From Methylobacterium tardum (lineage in GTDB: Bacteria; Pseudomonadota; Alphaproteobacteria; Rhizobiales; Beijerinckiaceae), in the NCBI RefSeq assembly GCF_023546765.1, contig NZ_CP097484.1, positions 4,905,501 to 4,969,500 on the forward strand: a stretch of DNA of 64,000 bases. The letters run 5' to 3'. Position 1 is the first letter of the stretch, and each line of letters begins with the position of its first letter. Below the pieces are notes generated by a model. That model made no database searches. It was not told the origin of the DNA and saw nothing but the letters and a program-made list of their open reading frames with translations. Made by a program: the position numbers and the translations under genes. Positions 27,098 through 36,893 of the stretch are shown in pieces.

Positions 27098-28018
27098 ATG
27101 CCGATGCCGCGTTTCGCCCAGAGCCTCGCGCTCGCCGCCCTGCTCCTGCCGGCCGCCGCGCACGCCCAGGACCGCGGCAGCGTCAACCCGAAACCGCTGC
27201 CGCCCCTGGAGCACCCGGACGCGCCCTCGACCCCCGCCAAGGCCCTGTTCGGGCGCGTCACCAAGGCGTCCTCCGGACCGGCCCGCATCTACGGCTTCTA
27301 CGCCAAGGGCTGCTTCTCCGGGGGCGAGGCCCTGCCGATGGACGGGCCGAACTGGCAGGTCATGCGCCCGTCACGCAACCGGATGTGGGGCACGCCCTAC
27401 CTGGTCGATTTCATCGAGCGGCTGTCGCAGAAGGCCGTCCGGGTCGGCTGGCCGGGGCTGCTGGTGGGCGACATGGCCCAGCCCCGGGGCGGCCCGATGA
27501 TCACCGGCCACGCCTCGCACCAGATCGGCATCGACGCCGACGTCTGGCTGACGCCGATGCCCGACCACCGGATGAGCCGGGCGGAGCGCGAGGAGACCTC
27601 GGCCACCGACATGGTCCGCCGGGACCGCCTCGACATCGATCCGGAAGTCTGGACGCCTACCCACCTGCAGTTGATCAAGCTGACGGCCGAGCAGCCGGAG
27701 GTGGAGCGCATCTTCGTCAACGCGGCGATCAAGAAGGCGCTCTGCCGCGACGCCGCGGGCAGCCGCTGGATGTCGAAGGTCCGCCCGATGTACGGGCACA
27801 ACTACCACTACCATATCCGGCTCGCCTGCCCGGCCGGTCAGGAGGATTGCCAGCCGCAGGGCGCGCCCCCGGCCGGCGATGGCTGCGACGACCTCGGCTA
27901 CTGGTTCTCGGACGCGGTGCTCCACCCGAAGCCCCCGAAGGTGCCGCCGAAGCCGAAGCCCGCCATGACCATGGCGGCGCTGCCTGCCGCCTGCCGGACG
28001 GTGCTGAAGGCGCCGTAG
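27098..28018 (+). CDS. mepA: Penicillin-insensitive murein endopeptidase
   Basis: A 306-residue periplasmic enzyme of the M74 family that cleaves D-Ala-meso-DAP cross-links in peptidoglycan. The signal peptide is SLALAALLLPAAAHAQ. Zinc-site motifs are present: GHASHQIGIDADVWLTP (His and Asp ligands) and YGHNYHYHIRLACPAG (His ligands). RMWGTPYLVDFIERL is also typical. The C-terminal PKPPKVPPKPKPA segment is a Pro/Lys-rich tail. The ATG at 27098 directly precedes the signal; one six bases on is possible. Monocistronic. Confidence 0.93.
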   Translation: MPMPRFAQSLALAALLLPAAAHAQDRGSVNPKPLPPLEHPDAPSTPAKALFGRVTKASSGPARIYGFYAKGCFSGGEALPMDGPNWQVMRPSRNRMWGTPYLVDFIERLSQKAVRVGWPGLLVGDMAQPRGGPMITGHASHQIGIDADVWLTPMPDHRMSRAEREETSATDMVRRDRLDIDPEVWTPTHLQLIKLTAEQPEVERIFVNAAIKKALCRDAAGSRWMSKVRPMYGHNYHYHIRLACPAGQEDCQPQGAPPAGDGCDDLGYWFSDAVLHPKPPKVPPKPKPAMTMAALPAACRTVLKAP

Positions 28019-28118
28019 GCCGCGTCGCGCGGCAGCCCCGGCAGGCCGCCGGGCTGAGGCGACGGAGCGCGGCACGTGCGGCCGCGCTCGCTCCAGTGGG
28101 CGTCCTGGGCGGAGGCGG

Positions 28119-28394
28119 TCAGCGCCCCTTCTTGTAGAGCTTGCTCGCGATCTCGAAAATCTTCTCCGGCGCGTAGTGCGGTACGAAGGCGCCGTAATTG
28201 CCGTCGGGCTCCGGGACCTTGCCGACCTCGGGCAACCCGTCGACAGCCTCCAGATCCCCGGGCGGATCGTCCGGCAGCGCCACCTCGTCATTCGACCAGA
28301 CGCCCGCCGCTTCCTTGTAGTCGTCCAGGCTGAAGCGGTGCGGATAACCGCGCGGGCCTGCCGCTCGCCCTGTTCGATCCGCCGCGGCGATGTG
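28119..28394 (-). pseudogene. 5'-truncated gene fragment of unknown family
   Basis: A strongly protein-like frame of 91 codons containing GYPHRFSLDDYKEAAGVWSN, DGLPEVGKVPEPDGNYG and, at the end, FEIASKLYKKGR with a TGA stop. It is bounded upstream by an in-frame TAG at 28395-28397 and has no ATG, GTG or TTG start before the conserved-looking part. I infer the C-terminal end of a gene whose front was deleted or frameshifted. I do not recognise the family. Confidence 0.4.
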
Positions 28395-28407
28395 CTAACG
28401 CCCCTTC

Positions 28408-28572
28408 ATGCCCCGCTGGCTCTTCCTCCTCTTCGCCGTCGCCGTCGCCCTCTCCGTGCTGGGCAGCGTGCTGATCGTGCTCCGAAGCCCCAACAGCACG
28501 CCCCAGCTGGGGGGCAACTTCCTCACGCCCGCAGCACCCGGCATGAAGCCGCGGCCCGCCACGGGCCCGTGA
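28408..28572 (+). CDS. Small single-pass membrane protein (54 aa)
   Basis: A 54-residue protein starting MPRWLFLLFAVAVALSVLGS. The first 25 residues are a membrane anchor and the remainder (NSTPQLGGNFLTPAAPGMKP) is a Pro-rich tail, probably periplasmic. No ribosome site is obvious. It lies 11 bases from the end of the truncated fragment on the other strand. Function unknown. Confidence 0.45.
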   Translation: MPRWLFLLFAVAVALSVLGSVLIVLRSPNSTPQLGGNFLTPAAPGMKPRPATGP

Positions 28573-28808
28573 GGCCAGGCGGCGGGCCCGGCATCCCGGA
28601 TGCCCGCAAGGGCAGGATCACCGACGCACTGCCCGAGCCAAGTTTCAATCAGAAGTGGCCGAAATTTCCCCGGTTGGGCGAGCTTCTCGTCTTGGTCGAC
28701 GCGAAACCTGGCCGAGGGACTGGACCTCGTCTGCAATTTACGGCTTGTAGCGGGGCAAGAGCGCGGCCTGCGGGCCTAAGCGCATCGGGCTGAGAGGGGC
28801 TGAGCCGG

Positions 28809-29303
28809 ATGGAGACGGGCGGAACCGCCACGAGCCACGTGCCGGACGAGCTGAAGGCGGACGCGCATCGGGGTGACCCGTTCGCCGCGGCCGTGCGTGC
28901 GACCCGGATGCCGATGATCGTCACGGATCCGAGTCAGTACGACAACCCGATCGTCTTCGTGAACAACGCCTTCCTGAAGCTCACCGGCTATACGCGGTTC
29001 GAGGTGCTCGGCCGCAATTGCCGCTTTCTTCAGGGACCGGAGACCAATCCGGCGGCGATCGACCGGATCCGCGACGCGGTCCGGCAGGAGGTCGACATCC
29101 GGGTCGACCTGCTCAACTACCGCAAGGACGGCTCGACCTTCCACAATGCCCTGTATGTCGGGCCGGTGCGGGATGCGGACGGCAAGGTCGTCTACTTCTT
29201 CGCCTCGCAGCTCGACGTCAGCGAGCATTACGCGCTCACCGCCGAGATCGAGCGGCTGGAGGGCGAGCTCGCGGAAGCCCGGGCGAAGCTCGCCGCGCGC
29301 TAG
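28809..29303 (+). CDS. Short LOV-domain blue-light photoreceptor
   Basis: A 164-residue protein that is almost only a LOV (PAS) domain. The flavin-binding signature [16 protein letters not shown] contains the adduct-forming Cys71 with the canonical Asn/Arg/Gln context; further FMN contacts are in [20 protein letters not shown] and [12 protein letters not shown] coiled-coil helix at about 140-160 ([17 protein letters not shown]) probably mediates dimerisation and signal output. No kinase or DNA-binding domain is attached, so it must act through partner proteins. The two HWE kinases in this window are speculative candidates. Monocistronic. Confidence 0.93.
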   Translation: METGGTATSHVPDELKADAHRGDPFAAAVRATRMPMIVTDPSQYDNPIVFVNNAFLKLTGYTRFEVLGRNCRFLQGPETNPAAIDRIRDAVRQEVDIRVDLLNYRKDGSTFHNALYVGPVRDADGKVVYFFASQLDVSEHYALTAEIERLEGELAEARAKLAAR

Positions 29304-29322
29304 AACCCGGCGCCGCGCGCGA

Positions 29323-29643
29323 TCAGGGCTTCGTCAGGAAGCCGATCGGCTCCCGGCCCGGCTGGCCGAGCCAGAGCAGCACCGCGCCGAGGCCGAGCCC
29401 GATCAGCGAGACCGGCGCCAGGGTGAGCGGCAGGCCGAGGATATGCCAGAGCCAGGGCGCCGCCCCCTCGACACTGCCCTGCAGGGCACCGGCCTTGTCC
29501 TTGAACAGAGTGGCGATCACGTCGGAGAGCGGCGTCACCCGCAGGCCGTTATTGGCGATCGAGCGGGCGCCGTCATACACCAACGCGACGAAGCCGCCGG
29601 CCATCAGAAGAAAGCCCAGGACGCGGGCCAGGAAGCGGAACAT
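29323..29643 (-). CDS. Hypothetical membrane protein (106 aa)
   Basis: A 106-residue protein with two membrane segments: about 5-25 (LARVLGFLLMAGGFVALVYD) and about 70-92 (ILGLPLTLAPVSLIGLGLGA). The loop between them is polar. It ends GREPIGFLTKP. The ATG at 29643 was chosen because the upstream extension is Arg/Gly-rich and unlike a membrane protein. Resembles conserved small Rhizobiales inner-membrane proteins; function unknown. It converges with the LOV gene. Confidence 0.65.
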   Translation of the reverse strand: MFRFLARVLGFLLMAGGFVALVYDGARSIANNGLRVTPLSDVIATLFKDKAGALQGSVEGAAPWLWHILGLPLTLAPVSLIGLGLGAVLLWLGQPGREPIGFLTKP

Positions 29644-29819
29644 CGCGGGGCCTTCGGAGCCTTGCCGGTGAGCTTTGCCTGCGCGCCCCGGAAGGCGCCC
29701 GTCACGGGAGTATGGGTCTCGGACGCCCGGTGCAAGCGCCGCGGCCACGCGGTTGCTGGTCCGGTGAGCGCGTGCCACAGGGTCGGCCGGCGGCGGAAGG
29801 CCGTGCGGGGACGGTCGGA

Positions 29820-30498
29820 TTGAACACGCGCGCGACGAATCTCAGCCTCGTGATCTTCGATTGCGACGGCGTTCTGGTCGACAGCGAGCCGCTGAGCCTG
29901 GCCTGCCTGACGGCGGGCCTCAACCGCATCGGCGTGGCGATCGATCTCGCCACCGTGCGGGCGCGCTTCACGGGCACCTCCATGGCCTCGATCATGGCGC
30001 ATATCGCGGCGGATTACGGCATCACGGCACCGCCGGGCTTCGTCCGACGCGGTCAAGGCCGAGACGCTGGCCCTGTTCGACACCGAGCTGAAGGCGATGC
30101 GCGGCGTCGCCTCGGCGGTCTCCGGCCTGGGCCTTCCGGTCTGCGTGGCGTCGAGCAGCGACCCGGTCCGCCTGCGCCACTCCCTGGGCCTGACCGGATT
30201 GCTGCCGCTGTTCGGCGACCACGTCTTCTCCTCGGCGCAGGTGGCGCGGGGCAAGCCGTTCCCCGACCTGTTCCTGTTCGCCGCCGAGCGTATGGGCGCC
30301 GAACCCGCTGCCTGCCTCGTGATCGAGGACAGCGTCCCCGGGGTCACGGCCGCGAGGAGCGCCGGCATGCGGGTCGCGGGCTTCACCGGCGGCGGCCATT
30401 GGGGGCACGATCCGGCCGGCAGCGATCTCGTGCGCGCCGGGGCCACACCCATCTTCTCGGATTTCTCCGACCTCGCCGCGGTGATCGGCGGCCCCTGA
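29820..30498 (+). pseudogene. HAD-superfamily phosphatase (frameshifted)
   Basis: The first frame carries motif I, LSLVIFDCDGVLVDSEPLSL, with the nucleophile DxD, and the cap domain up to GITAPPGF near 30045. The second frame continues with [18 protein letters not shown], motif II in [18 protein letters not shown], motif III Lys in [16 protein letters not shown] and motif IV in [19 protein letters not shown]. One base seems missing at about 30047. The intact product would be a beta-phosphoglucomutase or phosphoglycolate-phosphatase-like enzyme of about 226 residues. The likely start is a TTG at 29820. All motifs are preserved, so sequence error is plausible. Confidence 0.8.
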
Positions 30499-30737
30499 AC
30501 GGTCTCACCTCCGGGGGACGCAAACAGCACCGGCTTCCTGCCAAGCGCGACCGCAAAATCGGAAACCCGTTCCGTTGACGTCCCGCGGCCGCACCTCCAT
30601 CTTCGAGGGCGCCGGAGGAGAGCCCGCTCCCGCTCCGGCCGCGGTGATTTGAGAAGCGTAGCTTGCGCCGCGTCATCAAACGCTAAAGCACTGCGACGGC
30701 CCCGTGCCGCGCGGTCCTTCAGTCTGGAGGACATCCG

Positions 30738-30821
30738 ATGACGAGCCGACCTCGTTTCCTTCGTAACCCGCTCCCGAACGCGCAGGGCTCCCGCGCCGAT
30801 CGCCGGCGCTGTCGACGCTAG
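30738..30821 (+). CDS. Possible leader peptide or microprotein (27 aa)
   Basis: A 27-codon frame (MTSRPRFLRNPLPNAQGSRA and then mainly Arg) with a very good ribosome site, TCTGGAGGACATCCG, before the ATG. It precedes the 95-residue hypothetical gene by 70 bases on the same strand. The peptide is very basic and resembles no family. The strong ribosome site is the main support. Confidence 0.25.
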   Translation: MTSRPRFLRNPLPNAQGSRADRRRCRR

Positions 30822-30891
30822 ACCGCCGACGATCCGCAGCCCGCATCGCGATCCGACCAGGCGTCACGCCGGCCCAGGGAGTGTCCACCCC

Positions 30892-31179
30892 ATGCAAAGT
30901 CTCCACGCAGACCTCAGGCTCGAAGACCGCCTCAGGCCCGAAAACCGCCTCGACGCCGCCGAACCCGCCCGGGTGATCGAGATCGGCGAGATCACCGCCG
31001 GGATCGCCGTCCCCGAGGGGCGCGGCGTGCGGTTCTTCTCATCCGCGCGCGATTTCGACGGTCTCGACGGGGCCGTGTTCCGCACCGCCGAGCAGGCCGC
31101 CCGCGCGGCCCGGGCGCGCGTGAGCACCCGGTCCCGGACGGCGGCGCGGCGGGATCAGCCGCGTCTCCGGCACGCCTGA
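30892..31179 (+). CDS. Hypothetical protein (95 aa)
   Basis: A 95-residue soluble protein. The middle, ARVIEIGEITAGIAVPEGRG and VRFFSSARDFDGLDGAVFRT, shows a beta-rich pattern often seen in small conserved Methylobacterium proteins. The C-terminus is Arg-rich. No catalytic residues or membrane segments. It ends 7 bases from the stop of the convergent IalB-like gene. Function unknown. Confidence 0.6.
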   Translation: MQSLHADLRLEDRLRPENRLDAAEPARVIEIGEITAGIAVPEGRGVRFFSSARDFDGLDGAVFRTAEQAARAARARVSTRSRTAARRDQPRLRHA

Positions 31180-31186
31180 GCGGCGG

Positions 31187-31918
31187 CTACTTGCTGCACT
31201 CCTCGCGGGTGCGCTTCATCGCCTCCGAGAACCCGCCGAGCGCGTACTCGTCGCTCGTCGGGCTCCCCCGCATGGAGGTGGTCTTGATGATGAGCTTCGG
31301 GTTGCGGGCACTCATCTCCGAGACGACCCGCGCCTCCTCGGCCGGGTTCTGCAGCCAGGCGTTCCCGTCCTTCACCACCAGGCCGTAGCGGCTGGCGCCG
31401 AGATTCAGGCTTGGGTCGGTGGGGGCGGCGGCCGAGCCGGGCTTGACCTGGGACGCCGCCGGCTTCGACGGGAAGCCCAGCATCACCGCCACCTCGTTCT
31501 GCACGTTCTCGCCCTTGCGCACGCTCACGAACAGGTAGGCGGTGTCGCGCTTCAGGGTCTTGGGCGAGCGGGTCTGGGGCTGGGCGATGGCGTAGCAGAG
31601 CTTGTTGCGGCCGTCGCCGTTCACGAACACGTTCCAATCGCCGAAGATCGCCACCGGCGTCGCCTGCTGCATCCCCGGCGGCGTCGCCGTGGACTTCTCG
31701 GCCCGCTTCGGCCGCTCGCGGCCGTGCCGGCGCCCCCGCCGTCCGGAGGTGGCCTCGCCGGACGCCGCCGCATCGGGCGCGGCCTCCTGGGCCTGTGCGG
31801 CTGTCACCGTCAGGGCGGCGCCGCCGACGAGCCCGCCGGTGAGACCGGCGGCGAACCCGGATGCGAGCAGGGTGAGGGCTCCGACCGGGAGCAAGCGGGA
31901 GACGCGGACCATCTTCAC
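31187..31918 (-). CDS. Invasion-associated locus B (IalB) family protein
   Basis: A 243-residue secreted protein. The signal peptide spans about residues 1-43 and ends AAQAQEAA. A low-complexity Ala/Arg/Lys linker follows. The IalB domain starts near residue 88 with VAIFGDWNVFVNGDGRNKLC and continues YAIAQPQTRSP, DTAYLFVSVRKGENVQNEVA, VMLGFPSKP and GNAWLQNPAEEARVV. The family was named in Bartonella, but is widespread in non-pathogenic Rhizobiales, where its role is unclear and probably envelope-related. Two conserved cysteines may form a disulfide. Single gene. Confidence 0.85.
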   Translation of the reverse strand: MKMVRVSRLLPVGALTLLASGFAAGLTGGLVGGAALTVTAAQAQEAAPDAAASGEATSGRRGRRHGRERPKRAEKSTATPPGMQQATPVAIFGDWNVFVNGDGRNKLCYAIAQPQTRSPKTLKRDTAYLFVSVRKGENVQNEVAVMLGFPSKPAASQVKPGSAAAPTDPSLNLGASRYGLVVKDGNAWLQNPAEEARVVSEMSARNPKLIIKTTSMRGSPTSDEYALGGFSEAMKRTREECSK

Positions 31919-32017
31919 TTCCTGACGACGGGCGGCTCCGTCAGGAACCGCACCGGGGATCGGGATTAGTGAAGCTTGCGTAAAGCGTCGGCAAGATGGC
32001 GACGCGTCTTCCAGTGT

Positions 32018-32314
32018 TCAGAGCGCGCGGGCTTCCGCGGCCCGGGCGGCGATCACGGCGGCCGGCACGGCCACCGGTTCCACGGCGGCCGCGATGGGCC
32101 CGGGGATCGCGTTCGGCTGCGCGGGGACGACACGCGTCGGCGCGGCCTCCTTGCGGGGCGGATCGTTGTAGGGGGTGTTGTAGCCCTTGCGCACGGCGGC
32201 CCAGTAGGACTCACGCGACAGGCCCGAACCCGTCAAAGCGGCATCGACCATGGCCGTGGCATGCGCCGCGAAATCCGGCACGTCCTCCGGGTTCAGCCAA
32301 CTCTCGACAGGCAT
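32018..32314 (-). CDS. Hypothetical protein (98 aa)
   Basis: A 98-residue protein starting MPVESWLNPEDVPDFAAHAT. The N-terminal half is helical with conserved-looking aromatic residues (SRESYWAAVRKGYNTPYNDP). The C-terminal half is Ala/Pro/Val-rich and likely disordered. No membrane segment or known motif. Function unknown. Confidence 0.6.
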   Translation of the reverse strand: MPVESWLNPEDVPDFAAHATAMVDAALTGSGLSRESYWAAVRKGYNTPYNDPPRKEAAPTRVVPAQPNAIPGPIAAAVEPVAVPAAVIAARAAEARAL

Positions 32315-32749
32315 CCTGCGAACTCCGATCCAAACGGCGAAGCTTCTAGCTGAACAGACTTAGCCAGAGGCTGAACGCGCGGGTCGGGCGATGGTTGCGA
32401 TGCACAATTCCGGTGATGCCCTGTGGGTAAGTGGGTCGGGCTGGGGCCGGGCGCGGAAGGACGCGGGCCCGTCGACTCGTCACAGGATGGACTTGATCGC
32501 CAATCTCACGGCACGTCGCAGAGATCAGAATTAACTCCCGACGGCCAGAAAGCAGTTGGTCGAGCATCCCCGCGCATCAGTTCTGTCCGGATATTTCGAC
32601 CAGGCATTCGCCCCAAATCGCGGAATGAAATCTTTTAAGACTGGACATAAAGCTTACCGCAGGGCGCGATCCGGATCACATTTCTGGCTCGATGCCTCGT
32701 GAGTCTGGCGATCGACATGGAGGCCGCTCGTCGAAGCGGTAGGGCCGCG
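32315..32749. other. Intergenic region with locally lower GC
   Basis: About 435 bases with no supported gene. The stretch near 32620-32660 (AATGAAATCTTTTAAGACTGG and nearby) is A/T-rich relative to its surroundings and probably contains the promoter of the gene at 32750. Confidence 0.45.
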
Positions 32750-33533
32750 ATGGTGGGAATCGTGAACGGCGTTCTGTCGGTTTCGTTGATTCAGCGCGCT
32801 CAGGCGCCCGCCCACGCTTCCGTCGCGGGGGCGACGGCGGCGCTGGCCGGTCCGGCCAGCGCCGCGTCGGGGCCGTTACGCTCTGCCAGGCGAGCCGAGA
32901 TGGAGAGCCTGCTGGCGTCCCTGGCCGTGGCGCCGACCGGCATCCGCCCTGGCCGTGGCGCCGACCGGCATCCGCGACATGGCGGCCCGTCTGCTCCAGG
33001 AAGCGGAGCGGAAGCTGGTGCGGCTCCGCGCGGAGGCTCAGGCCGCGCGAGCGGCGGGCGACCGCAAGGCGGCCGAGCGTATTGCCCGGGAGCTGGTCGT
33101 GCTGGCCCGCCAGATCGCCGACGCCGCGCAGGACTACGCCGTCGCGGAGGCCGCGCCGGACTTCGTCTCGCCGGCCCTGGCCAAGGCCGCCGCGCGGACC
33201 CGTGCCGAAGGCGGCGCGGCGCCCGCGACTCTGGTCGGCGAGGCCGAGGCGGCGGTGTCCGACGCGACGCAGGCCGCTGCGGCAGAGGGTGATCCCAGCG
33301 CGGACAGGCTGGATCCGCGGGAGGCGGCGGGTGAAGCCGCGTTGTCCCAGCCGGCGGATCGCGAGCCGGTGCCCGGCAGCCCGGTCACGCGCGGGTCGGG
33401 CAGCGCGGAGGACGAGAGCGTCCCATGTATGGCCCACCGGCTTCTCGAAGCGGCCGAGGCGCTGCTCGGCGCGATGGAGCAGCTGGCGGGCCGGCGATCA
33501 TCCCGGGCCCTCCGCACCGATCAGCCGCTCTGA
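32750..33533 (+). pseudogene. Hypothetical helical protein disrupted by a 28-bp tandem duplication
   Basis: The first frame starts MVGIVNGVLSVSLIQRAQAP and reaches ESLLASLAVAPTGIR. There an exact 28-bp repeat shifts the frame, after which a second frame continues TGIRDMAARLLQEAERKLVR and runs to 33533. Removing one copy of the repeat gives one continuous protein of about 251 residues. It has a long Ala/Arg/Glu-rich coiled-coil region and a second helical part (AHRLLEAAEALLGAMEQLAG) near the end. No family recognised. Because 28 is not a multiple of three, the duplication inactivates, or switches off, the gene. Confidence 0.65.
32919..32974 (+). repeat. Exact 28-bp tandem duplication
   Basis: Two perfect adjacent copies of a 28-base unit starting CCCTGGCCGTGGCG and ending GGCATCCG, at 32919-32946 and 32947-32974. 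They lie inside a coding sequence and shift its reading frame. The structure is what replication slippage produces and could revert by the same route. Confidence 0.9.
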
Positions 33534-33560
33534 CCGACGGTTGCCGAAGACCGGATCCGG

Positions 33561-34940
33561 TCAGGCCAGCCGCTCGATCCAGCCCTGCGCCTGCGCCCGG
33601 ACGTTCTCGGGCGCGGTGCCGCCGTAGCTGGTGCGGCTCGCCACCGAGTTCGCGACGCCGAGCACAGCGTAGACCGCGTCGGTGATGCGCGGCTCCGCCT
33701 CCTGCATCTCGGCCAGCGACAGCTCTTCGAGTCCCACGCCCTTGGCGGAGGCTGCGCCCACGAGGCGGCCGGTGACGTGATGCGCCTGCCGGAACGGCAG
33801 GCCGAGCTCGCGCACCAGCCAGTCGGCGAGGTCGGTGGCGGTGGCGTAGCCGGAGCCGGCGGCCTGGGCGAGCACCTCGGCGTTGGGCTCCAGATCCTGC
33901 ACCATGCCGGTCAGGGCGGCGAGGCACAGGGACAGGGCCTGGAGGGCATCGAACGTGCCCTCCTTGTCCTCCTGCATGTCCTTCGAATAGGCGAGCGGCA
34001 GGCCCTTCATGACGATCAGCAGGCCGGTCAGCGCGCCGATGATCCGGCCGGACTTGGCGCGCACCAGCTCGGCGGCGTCGGGGTTGCGCTTCTGCGGCAT
34101 GATCGACGAGCCGGTGGTGAAGCCGTCGGACAGGCGCACGAAGTTGAACTGGGCCGAGGTCCAGACCACCAGCTCCTCGGCGAAGCGCGACAGGTGCACG
34201 GCGCAGATCGAGGCCGCCGCGAGCGCCTCCAGGGCGAAGTCGCGGTCGGCGACCGAATCGAGCGAGTTGGCGGTCGGCCGGTCGAAACCGAGCGCCGCCG
34301 CGGTGGCGTGCCGGTCGATCGGGAAGGAGGTGCCGGCCAGCGCCGCGGCGCCGAGCGGGCACTCGTTGAGCCGCGCCCGCGCGTCGCGGAATCGGCCGCG
34401 GTCGCGGGCCAGCATCTCGACATAGGCGAGGCAATGGTGGCCGAAGGTGACCGGCTGGGCCGATTGCAGATGGGTGAAGCCCGGCATCACGGTGTCGGCG
34501 TGCTTGAGCGCCGTCTGGCTGAGGGCGCGCTGCAGGTCGGCGGCCTGCTGGTCGAGGGAGTCGAGGGTGTCGCGCACCCAGAGCTTCATGTCGGTGGCGA
34601 CCTGGTCGTTGCGCGAGCGCGCCGTGTGCAGGCGGCCGGCGGCCGGGCCGACGATCTCGGTCAGCCGGCTCTCGACGGACATGTGGATGTCCTCAAGCTC
34701 GCGCTTGAACGTGAAGGTGCCGGCTTCGATCTCGTCGCGCACGGACTTGAGCCCGGCCTCGATTGCAGCCACATCCTCCGCCGGCAGGATGCCGGCTTGG
34801 CCGAGCATCGCCACATGCGCCAGCGAGCCGCGGATATCCTGGGGCGCGAGGCGCTTGTCGAATCCGATGGAGGCGTTGATCTCCTCCATGATCTCCGCCG
34901 GGCCGCTCGCGAAGCGGCCGCCCCACATCCGGTTGCTCAT
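33561..34940 (-). CDS. argH: Argininosuccinate lyase
   Basis: A 459-residue enzyme that splits argininosuccinate into arginine and fumarate, the last step of arginine synthesis. It starts [20 protein letters not shown] and carries the fumarase-superfamily signature [20 protein letters not shown], with the catalytic Ser in that loop. [20 protein letters not shown] and [20 protein letters not shown] are also family hallmarks. Length is normal for ArgH. It is divergent from tlpA with only 42 bases between start codons, an arrangement I recall as conserved in Rhizobiales. Confidence 0.97.
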   Translation of the reverse strand: MSNRMWGGRFASGPAEIMEEINASIGFDKRLAPQDIRGSLAHVAMLGQAGILPAEDVAAIEAGLKSVRDEIEAGTFTFKRELEDIHMSVESRLTEIVGPAAGRLHTARSRNDQVATDMKLWVRDTLDSLDQQAADLQRALSQTALKHADTVMPGFTHLQSAQPVTFGHHCLAYVEMLARDRGRFRDARARLNECPLGAAALAGTSFPIDRHATAAALGFDRPTANSLDSVADRDFALEALAAASICAVHLSRFAEELVVWTSAQFNFVRLSDGFTTGSSIMPQKRNPDAAELVRAKSGRIIGALTGLLIVMKGLPLAYSKDMQEDKEGTFDALQALSLCLAALTGMVQDLEPNAEVLAQAAGSGYATATDLADWLVRELGLPFRQAHHVTGRLVGAASAKGVGLEELSLAEMQEAEPRITDAVYAVLGVANSVASRTSYGGTAPENVRAQAQGWIERLA

Positions 34941-34982
34941 GTCGATCCTTCCGCGCCCTGAACGCCCCGGCAGGCAAAGCTG

Positions 34983-35624
34983 ATGCCCGGCCGCACACCC
35001 ATCCTGGCCGGCGCGGGCGTCGCCGCGCTCGCCGTCCTTGGGCTCGCCCTATACGGGAGCGGTCTCGTGCCCGGCAACACGGGCGGCGCCCTCCAGCCCT
35101 GCGCCGCCGCCAAGCCGGCTTTGGCCCGGGTCGACGCGGCATCCAAGGGCGAGGTCGCCGCCATGCAGGCGCCGCCGCAGGCCCGGCCCGCGCCCGACAT
35201 CCGGTTCAAGGGCCCGGACGGCGCCGAGACCGGGCTCGCGGACCTGAAGGGCCGGCTGCTCCTCGTGAATCTCTGGGCGACGTGGTGCGCCCCGTGCAAG
35301 GCCGAGATGCCGGCCCTCGCCCATCTTCAGGCGCAGCTCGGCGGACCGGATTTCGCCGTGGTGGCGATCAACGTCGACACCCGCAACCTTGAGAAGCCGC
35401 CGGAATGGCTCAAGCAGGCCGGCATCCGCGACCTCGCCTTCTATGCCGATCCCGGTGGGCGCGTCCTGCCGGCGATCCAGCGCGACACCCAATCGCCCGG
35501 CCTGCCGACCACGATGCTGATCGACGCCCAGGGCTGCACCATCGGAGTGATGAAGGGGCCGGCCGCGTGGTCGAGCCCGGACGGGCTGGCGCTGATCCGC
35601 GCGGCCCTTGGGCGGACGTCGTAA
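34983..35624 (+). CDS. tlpA: TlpA-type thiol:disulfide interchange protein
   Basis: A 213-residue membrane-anchored thioredoxin. Residues 8-28 form the N-terminal anchor. The thioredoxin fold from about 70 carries the active site WCAPC (Cys102, Cys105) in [16 protein letters not shown], a cis-Pro in [11 protein letters not shown], and the extra TlpA helix region. It reduces periplasmic disulfides; in Bradyrhizobium TlpA serves cytochrome aa3 copper-site assembly. The divergent pairing with argH supports the assignment. Confidence 0.92.
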   Translation: MPGRTPILAGAGVAALAVLGLALYGSGLVPGNTGGALQPCAAAKPALARVDAASKGEVAAMQAPPQARPAPDIRFKGPDGAETGLADLKGRLLLVNLWATWCAPCKAEMPALAHLQAQLGGPDFAVVAINVDTRNLEKPPEWLKQAGIRDLAFYADPGGRVLPAIQRDTQSPGLPTTMLIDAQGCTIGVMKGPAAWSSPDGLALIRAALGRTS

Positions 35625-35679
35625 GGGTTTCGGGCCCGGGGGCTTGTACCAGCTCAGGATGCGCGGCAAGCCCCCGCCG

Positions 35680-36884
35680 ATGACATCGCCCCAGCCTTCC
35701 GGCCGCGCGCTCCCGAAGCGGCGCCCGCGCCCGCTCTCGGCCATCCGCACGATGCTCGCCAGCGAGGCTGCGGGCGGCTTGATCCTGATGGCGGCGGCGG
35801 CCCTGGCGCTAGTGGTCGCCAACGGCTCCTTCGCCGGGACCTACGCGCACGCCCTCCACGCCGAACTCGGGCCGATGAGCGTGCAGCACTGGATCAACGA
35901 CGGCCTGATGGCCGGCTTCTTCCTGCTGGTCGGGCTGGAGATCAAGCGCGAGGCGCTCGACGGGCGGCTGCGCACCTGCCCGACCGGGTCCTGCCGGGCT
36001 TCGCGGCGCTCGGCGGCATGGCGGTGCCGGCCGGGTTCTACGCGCTGGCCAATCTCGGCGCCCCGACCCTGCGGGGCTGGGCGATCCCGGCGGCGACCGA
36101 CATCGCCTTCGCGCTGGGTGTCCTGGCGCTTCTCGGGTCCCGCGTACCGGTGTCCCTGAAGATCTTCCTCAGCGCGGTCGCCATCGTAGACGATCTCGGC
36201 GCCGTGGTGGTGATCGCGCTGTTCTACAGCTCGGGGCTCGATGCCACGATGCTGGGCCTCGCCGCCCTCGTGCTCGCCGGCCTCTACGGCCTGAACCGGG
36301 CCGGCGTCGCACGGCTTCCGGCCTACGGGCTCCTCGGCCTCGTGCTCTGGGTCCTCGTGCTGCGCTCCGGGATCCACGCCACGATCGCGGGCGTGCTGCT
36401 GGCGCTCACGATCCCCATCCGGGTCAGTCCCGGCAAGCCGGAGCACGCGCACTCGCCGCTCCATCGCCTCGAGCACGCCCTCGCGCCCTGGATCACCTAC
36501 GGGGTGGTGCCGATCTTCGGCTTCGCCAATGCGGGCGTGGACCTCGCCGGCCTGACGCCCGACGCCCTGCTCCAGCCTGTGACCCTGGGCATCGCGGCGG
36601 GCCTGTTCCTGGGCAAGCAGACCGGGGTGTTCGCCAGCCTGCGGCTGGCCGTCGCGCTCGGGCTGGCCACGCGCCCGGCCGGGGCCGGCTGGGGTCAGGT
36701 CTACGGCGTCGCGGTTTTGTGCGGCATCGGCTTCACCATGAGCCTGTTCATCGGCGGCCTCGCCTTCGCGGATCCGCAGCACGAGACCGCCGTGAAGCTC
36801 GGCGTGCTCGCCGGCTCGGCCCTGTCGGGGCTCGTCGGCGCGGCGATCCTGCTGCTGGCCAAGCCGCGCATCCCCGCGGCCTGA
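35680..36884 (+). pseudogene. nhaA: Na+/H+ antiporter NhaA (frameshifted)
   Basis: The N-terminal frame contains [40 protein letters not shown] and [10 protein letters not shown]. The second frame resumes with [20 protein letters not shown] and [20 protein letters not shown], where TDIAFALG includes the Asp region that binds Na+, and continues [17 protein letters not shown] with the paired Asp residues. One G appears missing near 35981. Joined, the protein is about 401 residues with the usual 12 helices. The start could also be the ATG at 35659. Everything else is conserved, so sequence error is plausible. Confidence 0.85.
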
Positions 36885-36893
36885 AGCGCCGCT

